Position numbers and translations under genes: made by a program | Shown here: positions 34,631 to 41,665 of the stretch, piece after piece | Position numbering within the stretch: position 1 is the stretch's first letter | Layout of the letters: each line of letters starts with the position of its first letter | From: Roseithermus sacchariphilus | Lineage (GTDB): Bacteria > Bacteroidota > Rhodothermia > Rhodothermales > MEBIC09517 | Length of the DNA stretch: 64,000 nt | Assembly: GCA_003285105.1 (NCBI GenBank) | Contig: CP030158.1 | Coordinates: 2,642,501 to 2,706,500 of the forward strand | Direction of reading: 5' to 3' | Notes under the pieces: generated by a model | What the model saw: the letters and a program-made list of their open reading frames with translations, nothing else | Told to the model about the DNA's origin: nothing | Databases searched by the model: none

Positions 34631-36202
34631 TTACTCTTCCCAGACAAAGGGGACGTTGAGCAGATGGTAAGGCACTTTTTCCGTATACGGGGCTTTATCT
34701 ATGACCCGAAAAGCTGTCAGACGACCGCCATCCGCTGAATCCAGTTCGAAGTGCATCACCCCTGCCTGCTCCAGTTCGTCTGTGCTAACGTTTTTTACCT
34801 TCTGCAACAGTCGTCGCCGTATATGTTTGCCTGCCCTGTGGTGAGCACTGTCAATCATAACCATGGCTTTCCAGAACTCGTCTGCCTTCTCTTCCAGTGC
34901 TACAAGCCTCATAATCGCATCAAAATCGGCTCGGTCGTGTGGTTTTATGGAACGCCCGGAAATCCAGTTTCGCAGGTTTACCTCGTTCGCTTTACTGGAT
35001 CCAAGATCCAGTAGCCGAATGGCAATTTCGGTATAATCACCGCCGGCTTCTTTAAGCTTTTCACGTAACCGCCTCTTCCATTCACGTTGCATTTTTCGCA
35101 CCCGTTCCGCCTCTTTTCCAAGAATTGCATCTGCAACAGAAATGATATAATCGCCACTGCCCTCTGTGCGCAGCAGGATAAATGAACCCGGACCGAGGTC
35201 GCGGATCTTGATGCGCTCCGGATCAGGGTGTTCATGATCCCGGACATTCAGTGTCATAACAGTATGGTCTTCATCGGCGTCCAGAAAAACAGCAAATCCA
35301 TCCTCCAGCAGATAGGCACGGGCCTCAACAATTTCTTCATTATGACCGATGTCGCTGTTGTTCGAGCGTCGGAGACCAGACCTCCGGATATGCTCCCAGT
35401 CATGTACCGGCTCTATGTCTTCTGCTTCAATAACAGCGGTCTCTTTTTGTCCGGCAGTAATACCGCCCGCCGTTCTGACAGTTGGTGCACCACCCCGGCG
35501 CGAAAGCATCGCGGGGAAAACCCCATCAACAGGTATCGTATCTCTGAGCCAACTGAAGGAGAAGATGTGGATTTCACCTGCCCGAGGAGCCTGAAACACA
35601 TGGCGTGGGAACCAGTACGCCGGTCCAATGACGTAAAGCTGAGGGTAGCAATTGTCGCCCAGATCTCCCGGAACGATCGCCCTGACCTCCACGCCGACTA
35701 TGCCTTCAGCCTGGAGTGCTCCCTCGAGATACTTTTCTGTTATGGAAAGATGTCGCCTTTCTTTGAGGAGGAGCACGGGTGCCATGTCGTGTTGCTCCAG
35801 TAGATGTGAGACTAGAGCATTTCCCAGGGGATTGTGCGGCTCTTTACACAGTTTATTTACAGCGTCCAGAAGGTCGCGAACCAGGCTTTCAAGGGCAGGG
35901 TACGTATCGCCACAGATCTGTACCCTTTGCTCCAGCAGTGATAGCATCCCCTCGGGCTGAATATCGGGGTGGTTCGATGGTATCGGGGTAGCCCGGAGAT
36001 TAAAGAGATAGCGTTTTAGTCGCGCCAGAACTACACGCCAGACATCATGCGTGGCCGCCGTGCCGGCGTCATGTTCAAACGTGCGGAGAAGATAGGCAAA
36101 ACGCTGTACCGACTGATCATCTATCGGATGCTGAACGATCCGGGCGGCGGCGACAGTACGGTATACACGATCTGCACGAATGAGAGGGTGATGCTCAGTC
36201 AT
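34631..36202 (-). CDS. DISARM-associated protein, possible DrmE C-terminal part
   Basis: 523 residues without a catalytic motif I can name. The N-terminal half is helical (VQRFAYLLRTFEHDAG, LESLVRDLLDAVNKLCKEP), the middle is beta-rich (GAPTVRTAGGITAG; DRADFDAIMRLV near the end), and EAERVRKMQREWKRRLREKLKEAGGDY forms a basic coiled coil. Its ATG overlaps the end of the previous gene (36199-36202, ATGA). Position as the second gene of the operon upstream of DrmA and DrmB, and the combined size of about 880 residues with its partner, make a two-gene DrmE plausible. This assignment is by context, not by a motif. Confidence 0.5.
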   Translation of the reverse strand: MTEHHPLIRADRVYRTVAAARIVQHPIDDQSVQRFAYLLRTFEHDAGTAATHDVWRVVLARLKRYLFNLRATPIPSNHPDIQPEGMLSLLEQRVQICGDTYPALESLVRDLLDAVNKLCKEPHNPLGNALVSHLLEQHDMAPVLLLKERRHLSITEKYLEGALQAEGIVGVEVRAIVPGDLGDNCYPQLYVIGPAYWFPRHVFQAPRAGEIHIFSFSWLRDTIPVDGVFPAMLSRRGGAPTVRTAGGITAGQKETAVIEAEDIEPVHDWEHIRRSGLRRSNNSDIGHNEEIVEARAYLLEDGFAVFLDADEDHTVMTLNVRDHEHPDPERIKIRDLGPGSFILLRTEGSGDYIISVADAILGKEAERVRKMQREWKRRLREKLKEAGGDYTEIAIRLLDLGSSKANEVNLRNWISGRSIKPHDRADFDAIMRLVALEEKADEFWKAMVMIDSAHHRAGKHIRRRLLQKVKNVSTDELEQAGVMHFELDSADGGRLTAFRVIDKAPYTEKVPYHLLNVPFVWEE

Positions 36203-37266
36203 GAGGAGCGTATTCTGTAGGCGATCAGTTCAACGCCGGCCGGTGGTTCCGGAAGTGCAGACAGATCAACTTCCCCGATTCGGGACATACTCTGCTGCTT
36301 GAGAAGGATTAACGCATCATCGAACTCGGGATCGAAACGCTCGAGCATGACGACGCGATGAAAACCCTGCATCTCCGCATGCCATTTCAGAAAACCCCGG
36401 GCACCATCAAAAATAACCAGGTGAGGCGCCTTCTCGCCCGGAAATGCAGGAATCTTGTTTCCCGTAGAGGGATAGATCTCGGTTCGGTACGCTTCTCCCG
36501 GACGAAGGAAACGTCGGACCCGCAGCACATCCTGCAGGTATCCTTTCGCCATACCGACCACAAACCGGGTTTCACATATTTCTTCTTCCAGACGATTGAC
36601 GCGTCCCACAATCACCCCGTCAAGGAATGATCTTGAAAGGTACTCCGCTGCGTCTGCACCAGGTATGAACGCTTCAATGAAAGACGTATCACCCCGGATC
36701 TGGCGACCCTGCTGGCTTCTGGGGAGACGTATCTTGTCGACTTCAAGTGGCGAAATTCGAAGTGCTACCTTCGGCGAAGTAATGATTTTTGTGGTATTGC
36801 CCCCACGCTCATTTTCTATCTGAATACCAATTTCACGCTTTCTGGGTCGGGGTTTCAGAATTCCACGATACTGAACCTGTCCCTTCCGGTAAGAGACGGG
36901 AGTACCGACAGGAAGGCTCAAAAGATATTCAAAGTGTGCGTCAGCCTGTTCCACGTGATGATGCTTTCTCAGGGCGAGCGATCGAACCAGTCCAAGCGTG
37001 CAGAAAACAGCAGCAAATGTTCTGACAGGTAACGCCAGTCCGATGACCAATCGTGACCTTTCATCTGTTTCAAAGGACAGGAAAGAGCCCAGTGTAGCGT
37101 AAAAACGCGCCCAGCCCGGAAGCCGTCGGCGACTCCCCTCTGCCACGAAGCATAGATCTGGCGGTAGAGAATGCTCCAGGGTCGATGTAGTAGAGATGGT
37201 GTCGATCCTGGAAACAGGTCGAGGAACTGTGTGCCCTGTTGATTCCAAGTTAGTAATCTCAGGCAT
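36199..37266 (-). CDS. DISARM-associated protein, possible DrmE N-terminal part
   Basis: 355 residues from ATG 37266 (MPEITNLESTGHTV); an in-frame ATG at 37314 would add 16. Visible parts are LVIGLALPVRTFAAVFCTLGLVRS (hydrophobic helix near 80), a beta module with GTPVSYRKGQVQYRGILKPR, and a C-terminal Rossmann-like segment (APHLVIFDGARGFLKW, HRVVMLERFDPEFDDALILL). First gene of the minus-strand defence operon and coupled to the next by a four-base overlap. I do not recognise a catalytic site. It could be the front half of DrmE or a separate subunit. The 254 bp upstream (37267-37520) are AT-rich, hold no gene and should carry the operon promoter. Confidence 0.5.
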   Translation of the reverse strand: MPEITNLESTGHTVPRPVSRIDTISTTSTLEHSLPPDLCFVAEGSRRRLPGWARFYATLGSFLSFETDERSRLVIGLALPVRTFAAVFCTLGLVRSLALRKHHHVEQADAHFEYLLSLPVGTPVSYRKGQVQYRGILKPRPRKREIGIQIENERGGNTTKIITSPKVALRISPLEVDKIRLPRSQQGRQIRGDTSFIEAFIPGADAAEYLSRSFLDGVIVGRVNRLEEEICETRFVVGMAKGYLQDVLRVRRFLRPGEAYRTEIYPSTGNKIPAFPGEKAPHLVIFDGARGFLKWHAEMQGFHRVVMLERFDPEFDDALILLKQQSMSRIGEVDLSALPEPPAGVELIAYRIRSS

Positions 37267-37520
37267 TTTGAAACAAACTGACTGGACGAATGAACTAGAG
37301 GCGCACGCATCCATGCGCCCGGGGACAAGACATTATCCACCGGCTGCTGCCCGCATTGATGTGCATGCCCCCGACTCTGTATCGGTCGATCGTTCCTACT
37401 ATACAGTTGGAGGTATACTCTTCTACATAGATTGCTATGCTGTTGCTCAAGCCTGCCTTTTCATAACCCCTGTGGAAGGATACAGGCAGGGTATGACAGC
37501 CCGACGTCACTGGCTGTCCC

Positions 37521-38234
37521 TTACGCCGGCCGCGGATAGTATACCACCTTGCCGACGATCTGGAAGAAGCCGACCAGCCCGGACTCGCGGGAGCGGTACA
37601 TGTTCGGCGTGTCGGCGTCGGGGAGCGGCAGCAGCATCTCCTTCTCGTAGGTCGGGTTGGCCGGGATGATCTGGATGGCGCCGCCCGCGTAGCGCTGCAA
37701 CTTCTTGATCTTGAGGGCATCGTCCATGCGGAAGATGTAGAGGCCGTCGTCCGTCATGCGATCCATCGGCAGGTAGACGACCACGTCGCCGGCGCGGATC
37801 TCCGGCTCCATCGAATCGCCGATGACGGGCATGACGCGTAGCCGCTCGGGGTTCTGGCCCGTCATCCGGCGCAGCTCGAAGCGTGAGTAGGCGCGGTACT
37901 CCTCGATCTCCAGCACGTCGCCGTTGACGCTGCCGCTTCCGGCGGACGCCCGGGCCATGACGGGGAGGAAGACCACGTCGTCATCCGCAGCCTTTGGCCG
38001 AGGGGGCGGGAGGGCTTCGAGGTCCTCCTCCGTCAGGCCGAGCGCTTGCATGAGCTTCTCGCGGTTGCGCTTACTCGGGGCACTCTTGCGGTTGAGCCAG
38101 TCCGAGACGGTCGGCTGCGAGACACCGACGCGCTCGGCCAGATCGCTCTGGCTCAGCTCCTGTTCGTAGAGCGCCCGTTGCACCCGCTGGATGAAGGCGT
38201 CGAGGTCGGCCGGCGTATCCAGATTTTTCGCCAT
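37521..38234 (-). CDS. cI-like repressor: XRE helix-turn-helix plus S24 self-cleaving domain
   Basis: 237 residues. Residues about 20-65 are an XRE HTH (LSQSDLAERVGVSQPTVSDWLNRK), and about 95-230 an S24/LexA-type domain with Ser141 in VIGDSMEPEI and the general-base Lys in ALKIKKLQ (about 177). An Ala-Gly bond at 98-99 (ARASAGSG) fits the autocleavage site cut on RecA activation. Such proteins silence prophage-like elements until DNA damage. It is divergent from the Cro-like gene, with a shared 74-bp AT-rich operator region. Confidence 0.87.
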   Translation of the reverse strand: MAKNLDTPADLDAFIQRVQRALYEQELSQSDLAERVGVSQPTVSDWLNRKSAPSKRNREKLMQALGLTEEDLEALPPPRPKAADDDVVFLPVMARASAGSGSVNGDVLEIEEYRAYSRFELRRMTGQNPERLRVMPVIGDSMEPEIRAGDVVVYLPMDRMTDDGLYIFRMDDALKIKKLQRYAGGAIQIIPANPTYEKEMLLPLPDADTPNMYRSRESGLVGFFQIVGKVVYYPRPA

Positions 38235-38308
38235 AGGTCTTGTATGCCTATAATTGGGTATGTATACTCGATGTGTGCCTCCAGTTCATCCCATAATATA
38301 GGTGATAT
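38235..38308. promoter_or_regulatory. Divergent promoter/operator region between repressor and Cro-like genes
   Basis: A 74-bp AT-rich gap containing GTATGTATAC, CCTATAATTGGG and an imperfect dyad CCATAATAT...ATATATGG close to the Cro-like start, where AGGTGA precedes the ATG by a few bases. The layout is that of a lysis/lysogeny switch. Individual -10/-35 boxes are not unambiguous. Confidence 0.45.
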
Positions 38309-38563
38309 ATGGCAAAAAGCATAGCAGATCCTCTCGTAAAAGTAGGAGAGGCCTACATCACCCGGACCGCCTACCGGCTTCGCATTCGCCAGGCGCGGGA
38401 CCGGCTGCGTGATCTGGGGATCAGCCTGGCCTGGGTGGCCCGGCAGATCGGACGCAGCCAGGGCCACGTCTCCAACGTGCTCAATGGCGCCGTCGACGGC
38501 CCGCCGACGCTGCTGCTCGTCGAGGAACTGATCGAGAAGGTCGAGGCGGAGGTGCTTCGATGA
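38309..38563 (+). CDS. Cro-like HTH protein
   Basis: 84 residues with a helix-turn-helix in LRDLGISLAWVARQIGRSQGHVSNVLNGAV (about 31-62) and a short acidic tail. AGGTGATAT before the ATG provides a ribosome site. Located divergently from the cI-like repressor and coupled by a four-base overlap (38560-38563) to the next gene, it matches the Cro position in a phage-like early operon. Confidence 0.72.
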   Translation: MAKSIADPLVKVGEAYITRTAYRLRIRQARDRLRDLGISLAWVARQIGRSQGHVSNVLNGAVDGPPTLLLVEELIEKVEAEVLR

Positions 38564-39384
38564 GCATCGCGTGGATGAGCCGGGTCTGGTCGTCGGAGGA
38601 GCCGACGGAGGCGAACGAGCGGCTGCTGCTGCTGGCCATCGCCGACGCCGCAAACGAGGACGGCATCTGCTGGCCGAGCGTGAAGGCGCTGGCCCGGAAG
38701 TGCGGCGTACGGCCTCGCACGGTGCGGAAGAACCTGGCGCGGCTCATCGAACAGGGTTTCATCGAGCGCCTCGAGCGGCCCGGTCGCAGCAACGTCTACC
38801 GGCTCCGCACCCCGGAATCGGAGGACACCCGGTCGCCGGCGTCCCCCGGTCCTGCCGGACAGCCCCACCCCGGAACCCGGGGACCGGGGAGCCCGGTCGC
38901 TCCCGACAGCCCACCCCGGTCGCCCGCGACCGCCGGAACCATCATAGAACCGTCATTGAACCCTCAGCACAACCACCAGCGCCCCCGCCCCCTGGCTGCA
39001 CTGCTTTCCGGCGGCGATGGGAGTGTTGTTGTTGATGAGGGGCATGACGAAGGGGATGTGTTGATGATGCTCCTGCGTCGCGGCATCGCCGAGGGTGTCG
39101 CCGCGCAACTCGTCCGGCAGTACGACCCCGGACGCATCCGCCGGCAGGTCGGCCACTACGACCGGCAACGTGCCACCGGGGGCGTGCAGTCGCCCGGCTG
39201 GCTGGTGAAGGCCATCGAGCATGACTGGCCGGTGCCGGAGACCGGCGGAGGCGACCTGATGACCTACCGGGACATGCTGCGGTGGTGCGAAGCCAACGGC
39301 GGACTGCACCGCACCGCCGAGTTCGAGGTCGTCAAACAGCCCGACGGCCAGACGTTTTTTCGTCCACCCGTAACCGCACGATAA
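38560..39384 (+). CDS. HTH_36-type DNA-binding protein, replication/early-region function
   Basis: 274 residues. N-terminal winged helix (RLLLLAIADAANEDGICWPSVKALARKCGVRPRTVRKNLARLIEQGF, about 20-68) as in phage replication-initiator-like or early regulatory proteins. A Pro/Ser/Thr/Arg linker (about 88-125) leads to a C-terminal helical part (MMLLRRGIAEGVAAQLVRQYDPGRIRRQV) that resembles domains at the end of phage replication proteins. ATGA overlap with the Cro-like gene and a four-base gap to the next small gene indicate an early operon ending in the recombinase. Confidence 0.7.
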   Translation: MSIAWMSRVWSSEEPTEANERLLLLAIADAANEDGICWPSVKALARKCGVRPRTVRKNLARLIEQGFIERLERPGRSNVYRLRTPESEDTRSPASPGPAGQPHPGTRGPGSPVAPDSPPRSPATAGTIIEPSLNPQHNHQRPRPLAALLSGGDGSVVVDEGHDEGDVLMMLLRRGIAEGVAAQLVRQYDPGRIRRQVGHYDRQRATGGVQSPGWLVKAIEHDWPVPETGGGDLMTYRDMLRWCEANGGLHRTAEFEVVKQPDGQTFFRPPVTAR

Positions 39385-39388
39385 AGCC

Positions 39389-39577
39389 ATGCTCAGCCCC
39401 GACCATTGCATGCGGCGCCTCAACGCAGAGGTGGGCTTCAACAAGTACAGCCTCGAAGAAGCCCGGCTGTTGCGTGACGCCCTCTATGAGATCGCCCACG
39501 TGATGCGCGGCATCCCCTTCGTCCGCGAACCCAACCCTCTTGCAGGAATCCTGACCGATTGCCATGCCGAAGCCTGA
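39389..39577 (+). CDS. Small protein of unknown function
   Basis: 62 residues (MLSPDHCMRRLNAEVGFNKYSLEEARLLRDALYEIAHVMRG). No family is recognised. It starts four bases after the HTH gene and overlaps the recombinase start by 14 bases, so it is part of the same transcript and could be an accessory to recombination, such as a directionality factor. That role is inference from position and size only. Confidence 0.6.
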   Translation: MLSPDHCMRRLNAEVGFNKYSLEEARLLRDALYEIAHVMRGIPFVREPNPLAGILTDCHAEA

Positions 39578-41171
39578 CCATTCCACCAGCGGCCGTCGCC
39601 GCGCCATTCTCTACACCCGCGTCTCCACCGACGAACAGGCCGACCGCGGCTACAGCCTGCGCGATCAGGAAGTACGCCTTCGTCGTCACTGCGAGCGCCA
39701 GGGCATCGAGGTGGTCGCCCACTTCCGGGAAGATCACAGCGCCAGGACCTTCGACCGCCCCGCCTTTCAGAAGCTGCTGGCCTACATCCGCGCCAACCGC
39801 AGCAGCGTCGATACGCTGCTCGTCGTCAAATGGGATCGCTTCAGCCGCGATGCCACCGGCGCCCTCGGCATGATCCGCACGCTCGACGAGCTGGGCGTCG
39901 AGGTGCAGGCCGTCGAGCAGCCCATCGACCGGAACGTGCCCGAGCAGCTCATGATGCTGGCGATCTACGTCGCCGCACCCGAGGTGGAGAATCGCCGGCG
40001 CAGCCTGGCCACGAAGCGCGGGATGCGTCAGGCCATGCGCGAAGGCCGCTACTGCAACCGCGTTCCGAAAGGCTACCGCCGCACCCGCGACGAGCACGAC
40101 CGGACCGTCATCGTGCCCGCCGAGGAAGAGGCCGCGTACATCCGCCGCGCCTTCGAACTGGCCGCCCGTACCGATCTGCCGCTCGAAGAGATCCGCCGTC
40201 GCCTGGTCGAGGACGGCTTCGAGTGCTCGAAGAATCAGTTCACGTTGCTCCTGCGCAATCCCCTCTACGCCGGCAAGATCCTCATTCCCGCCTGGCGCGA
40301 CGAACCCGAAGAGCTGGTCGAAGGACTCCACGAAGCCCTCGTCAGCGAGCGCATCTTCCAGCAGGTACAGCGGCGTTTCGAGGTGGACCGCTACGGTCGT
40401 AAGCAGCGCGGGAAGAAAGGCACGTTCAAACTCAAGCCTGAACTGGTACTGCGTGGCCATCTGCTCTGTGCCGAGTGCGGCGAGCTACTCACCGGCAGCG
40501 GCTCGAAAGGCAACGGAGGGCGGTACTGGTACTACCACTGCCACCACTGCAACGGCCAGCGCTTCCGGGCCGACGACGCCAACAGGGAGGTCGTGCGCTA
40601 CCTGAACGAAGTCGCCGTCGCGCCCGAGGTCGCCGTGTTGTACGCGGACATCGTCGAGGACCTGGCGCGGGAGGAGAAGGCGGCCCGTGCTCGCAAAGTG
40701 GCCCGGCTACGGCAGGAGATCGCGGCACTGGAAGAGAAGCTGTTCAGGGCCGATGAGGCCTTCGTCGAAGGGCAGATCGCGCCGGACTCGTACGGGCGGC
40801 TGAAGAGCAAATACCAGGACAACCTGAACCGGCTGCGTTTCGAACTGGAGGCGCTCACCGAGATGAGCGAGAGCTTCGCCGATCAGCTCCAGTTTGCCGT
40901 GAAACTGCTTTCGAACCTGGGCACGGTCTACCGCCGGGCCGACTTTCGGGCGAAGCACATGCTGCTTGGTTCGATCTTCCCCCGAAAGCTCGTCTTCCGG
41001 GACGGCAGTTTTCGAACCAGTCCGGAGAGCGAGCTCATCGCCCTTCTTGGCGGAAAAACGCAGAAAATGAGAAACGCCGACCGTCCTGCGACGACCGGCG
41101 TCCTGTTTGGCTCCCCGGGCAGGATTCGAACCTGCAACCCTGCGGTTAACAGCCGCATGCTCTACCGTTGA
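39564..41171 (+). CDS. Large serine recombinase (element integrase)
   Basis: 535 residues. N-terminal resolvase domain with the nucleophile Ser21 in ILYTRVSTDEQADRGYSL and the arginines of VVKWDRFSRD. A recombinase domain follows (YIRRAFELAARTDLPLEEIRRRL, NPLYAGKI), then a zinc ribbon (HLLCAECGELLTGSGSKG with YYHCHHC) and a long coiled coil (about 370-440). These enzymes integrate and excise elements at short att sites. The last 20 or so codons run through the tRNA-Asn gene on the opposite strand, so the C-terminal tail is att/host sequence and would change on excision. Confidence 0.92.
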   Translation: MPKPDHSTSGRRRAILYTRVSTDEQADRGYSLRDQEVRLRRHCERQGIEVVAHFREDHSARTFDRPAFQKLLAYIRANRSSVDTLLVVKWDRFSRDATGALGMIRTLDELGVEVQAVEQPIDRNVPEQLMMLAIYVAAPEVENRRRSLATKRGMRQAMREGRYCNRVPKGYRRTRDEHDRTVIVPAEEEAAYIRRAFELAARTDLPLEEIRRRLVEDGFECSKNQFTLLLRNPLYAGKILIPAWRDEPEELVEGLHEALVSERIFQQVQRRFEVDRYGRKQRGKKGTFKLKPELVLRGHLLCAECGELLTGSGSKGNGGRYWYYHCHHCNGQRFRADDANREVVRYLNEVAVAPEVAVLYADIVEDLAREEKAARARKVARLRQEIAALEEKLFRADEAFVEGQIAPDSYGRLKSKYQDNLNRLRFELEALTEMSESFADQLQFAVKLLSNLGTVYRRADFRAKHMLLGSIFPRKLVFRDGSFRTSPESELIALLGGKTQKMRNADRPATTGVLFGSPGRIRTCNPAVNSRMLYR

Positions 41172-41182
41172 GCTACCGAGGA
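41111..41182 (-). tRNA. tRNA-Asn (GTT)
   Basis: 72 nt. Acceptor stem TCCTCGG / CCGGGGA with one G:U pair, D-arm AGCTCAACGGTAGAGC, anticodon stem-loop GCGGCTGTTAACCGC with anticodon GTT, T-arm GGTTCGAATCC; discriminator G. CCA is not encoded. Its 3' end coincides with the right att copy of the island, and the recombinase frame overlaps it on the other strand. Confidence 0.95.
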
Positions 41183-41219
41183 AGATCGTCCGCCGGGGGT
41201 GTTGCTCCAGCGGGCTGCG

Positions 41220-41249
41220 AATATAGAACGCCCGTCGGGTCCGGGTCAA
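41220..41249 (-). promoter_or_regulatory. Promoter of tRNA-Asn
   Basis: On the minus strand TTGACC (41249-41244) and TATATT (41225-41220) are separated by 18 bp, about 38 bp before the tRNA 5' end. Both boxes are close to the sigma-70 consensus. Confidence 0.7.
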
Positions 41250-41452
41250 GGGGCTTGATACGCTTTTCAAGAACGACCCCGGGGAAGCATGAACGCCCGG
41301 GGGACAGGGAGACCGCCATCGCTCGGGGGTGCTGCCTCCGTGACGGGGCGCCGCCGTGCCCCCGGACGAGGACGCCCCGGGGAGCGGATCAGGGGCGGGG
41401 GGATGGGTGATGAATCCGGAAAGAAGAAGCTGCGAATTGGCCCCGCCGGAAC

Positions 41453-41481
41453 TTGCGTCATCCGCGCTGAATTGTTAACAT
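41453..41481 (+). promoter_or_regulatory. Promoter of tRNA-Leu
   Basis: TTGCGT (41453-41458) and TAACAT (41476-41481) with a 17-bp spacer, 18 bp before the tRNA 5' end. Confidence 0.6.
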
Positions 41482-41499
41482 CGTGGCCCGTTTGCACCG

Positions 41500-41584
41500 G
41501 CCCTGGTGGCGGAATTGGTAGACGCGCTAGATTCAGGATCTAGTGGCCGTTTAGGCCGTGGAGGTTCGAGTCCTCTCCAGGGCA
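41500..41584 (+). tRNA. tRNA-Leu (CAG)
   Basis: 85-nt class II tRNA. Acceptor stem GCCCTGG / CCAGGGC, D-arm with GGCGGAATTGGTAGACGC, anticodon stem-loop CTAGATTCAGGATCTAG (anticodon CAG), long variable arm TGGCCGTTTAGGCC, T-arm GGTTCGAGTCC; discriminator A, no encoded CCA. Confidence 0.95.
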
Positions 41585-41592
41585 CTCCGTTC

Positions 41593-41631
41593 AAGCCCCG
41601 CTTTCCCTGAGGAGGCGGGGCTTTCTCTTTT
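41593..41631 (+). terminator. Rho-independent terminator of tRNA-Leu
   Basis: Perfect 9-bp stem AAGCCCCGC (41593-41601) / GCGGGGCTT (41615-41623) with a 13-nt loop, followed by TCTCTTTT. It lies nine bases after the tRNA. Confidence 0.85.
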
Positions 41632-41665
41632 GTCGGCGGCCGGGTCGTTACCGCGGCCCCGTCGG

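Larger units (their letters stand above)
21197..41131. mobile_element. Proposed integrated island carrying the DISARM-like locus
   Basis: Right border: serine recombinase ending in tRNA-Asn. Left border: candidate att copy at 21197-21222. Inside are a DUF234 ATPase, toxin-antitoxin, the defence locus, a cI/Cro switch, a replication-type gene and the recombinase, a gene set typical of an integrative element with cargo. There are no capsid, tail or conjugation genes. The defence section (about 23.9-37.5 kb) is poorer in G+C than both element ends, so it may be a later cargo acquisition. The left limit is tentative. Confidence 0.5.
41183..41499. other. Intergenic region between two tRNA genes
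   Basis: 317 bp with no supported protein gene; the short frames here are G/R-rich shadows. It contains the divergent promoters of the two tRNA genes, each listed separately. Confidence 0.7.
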
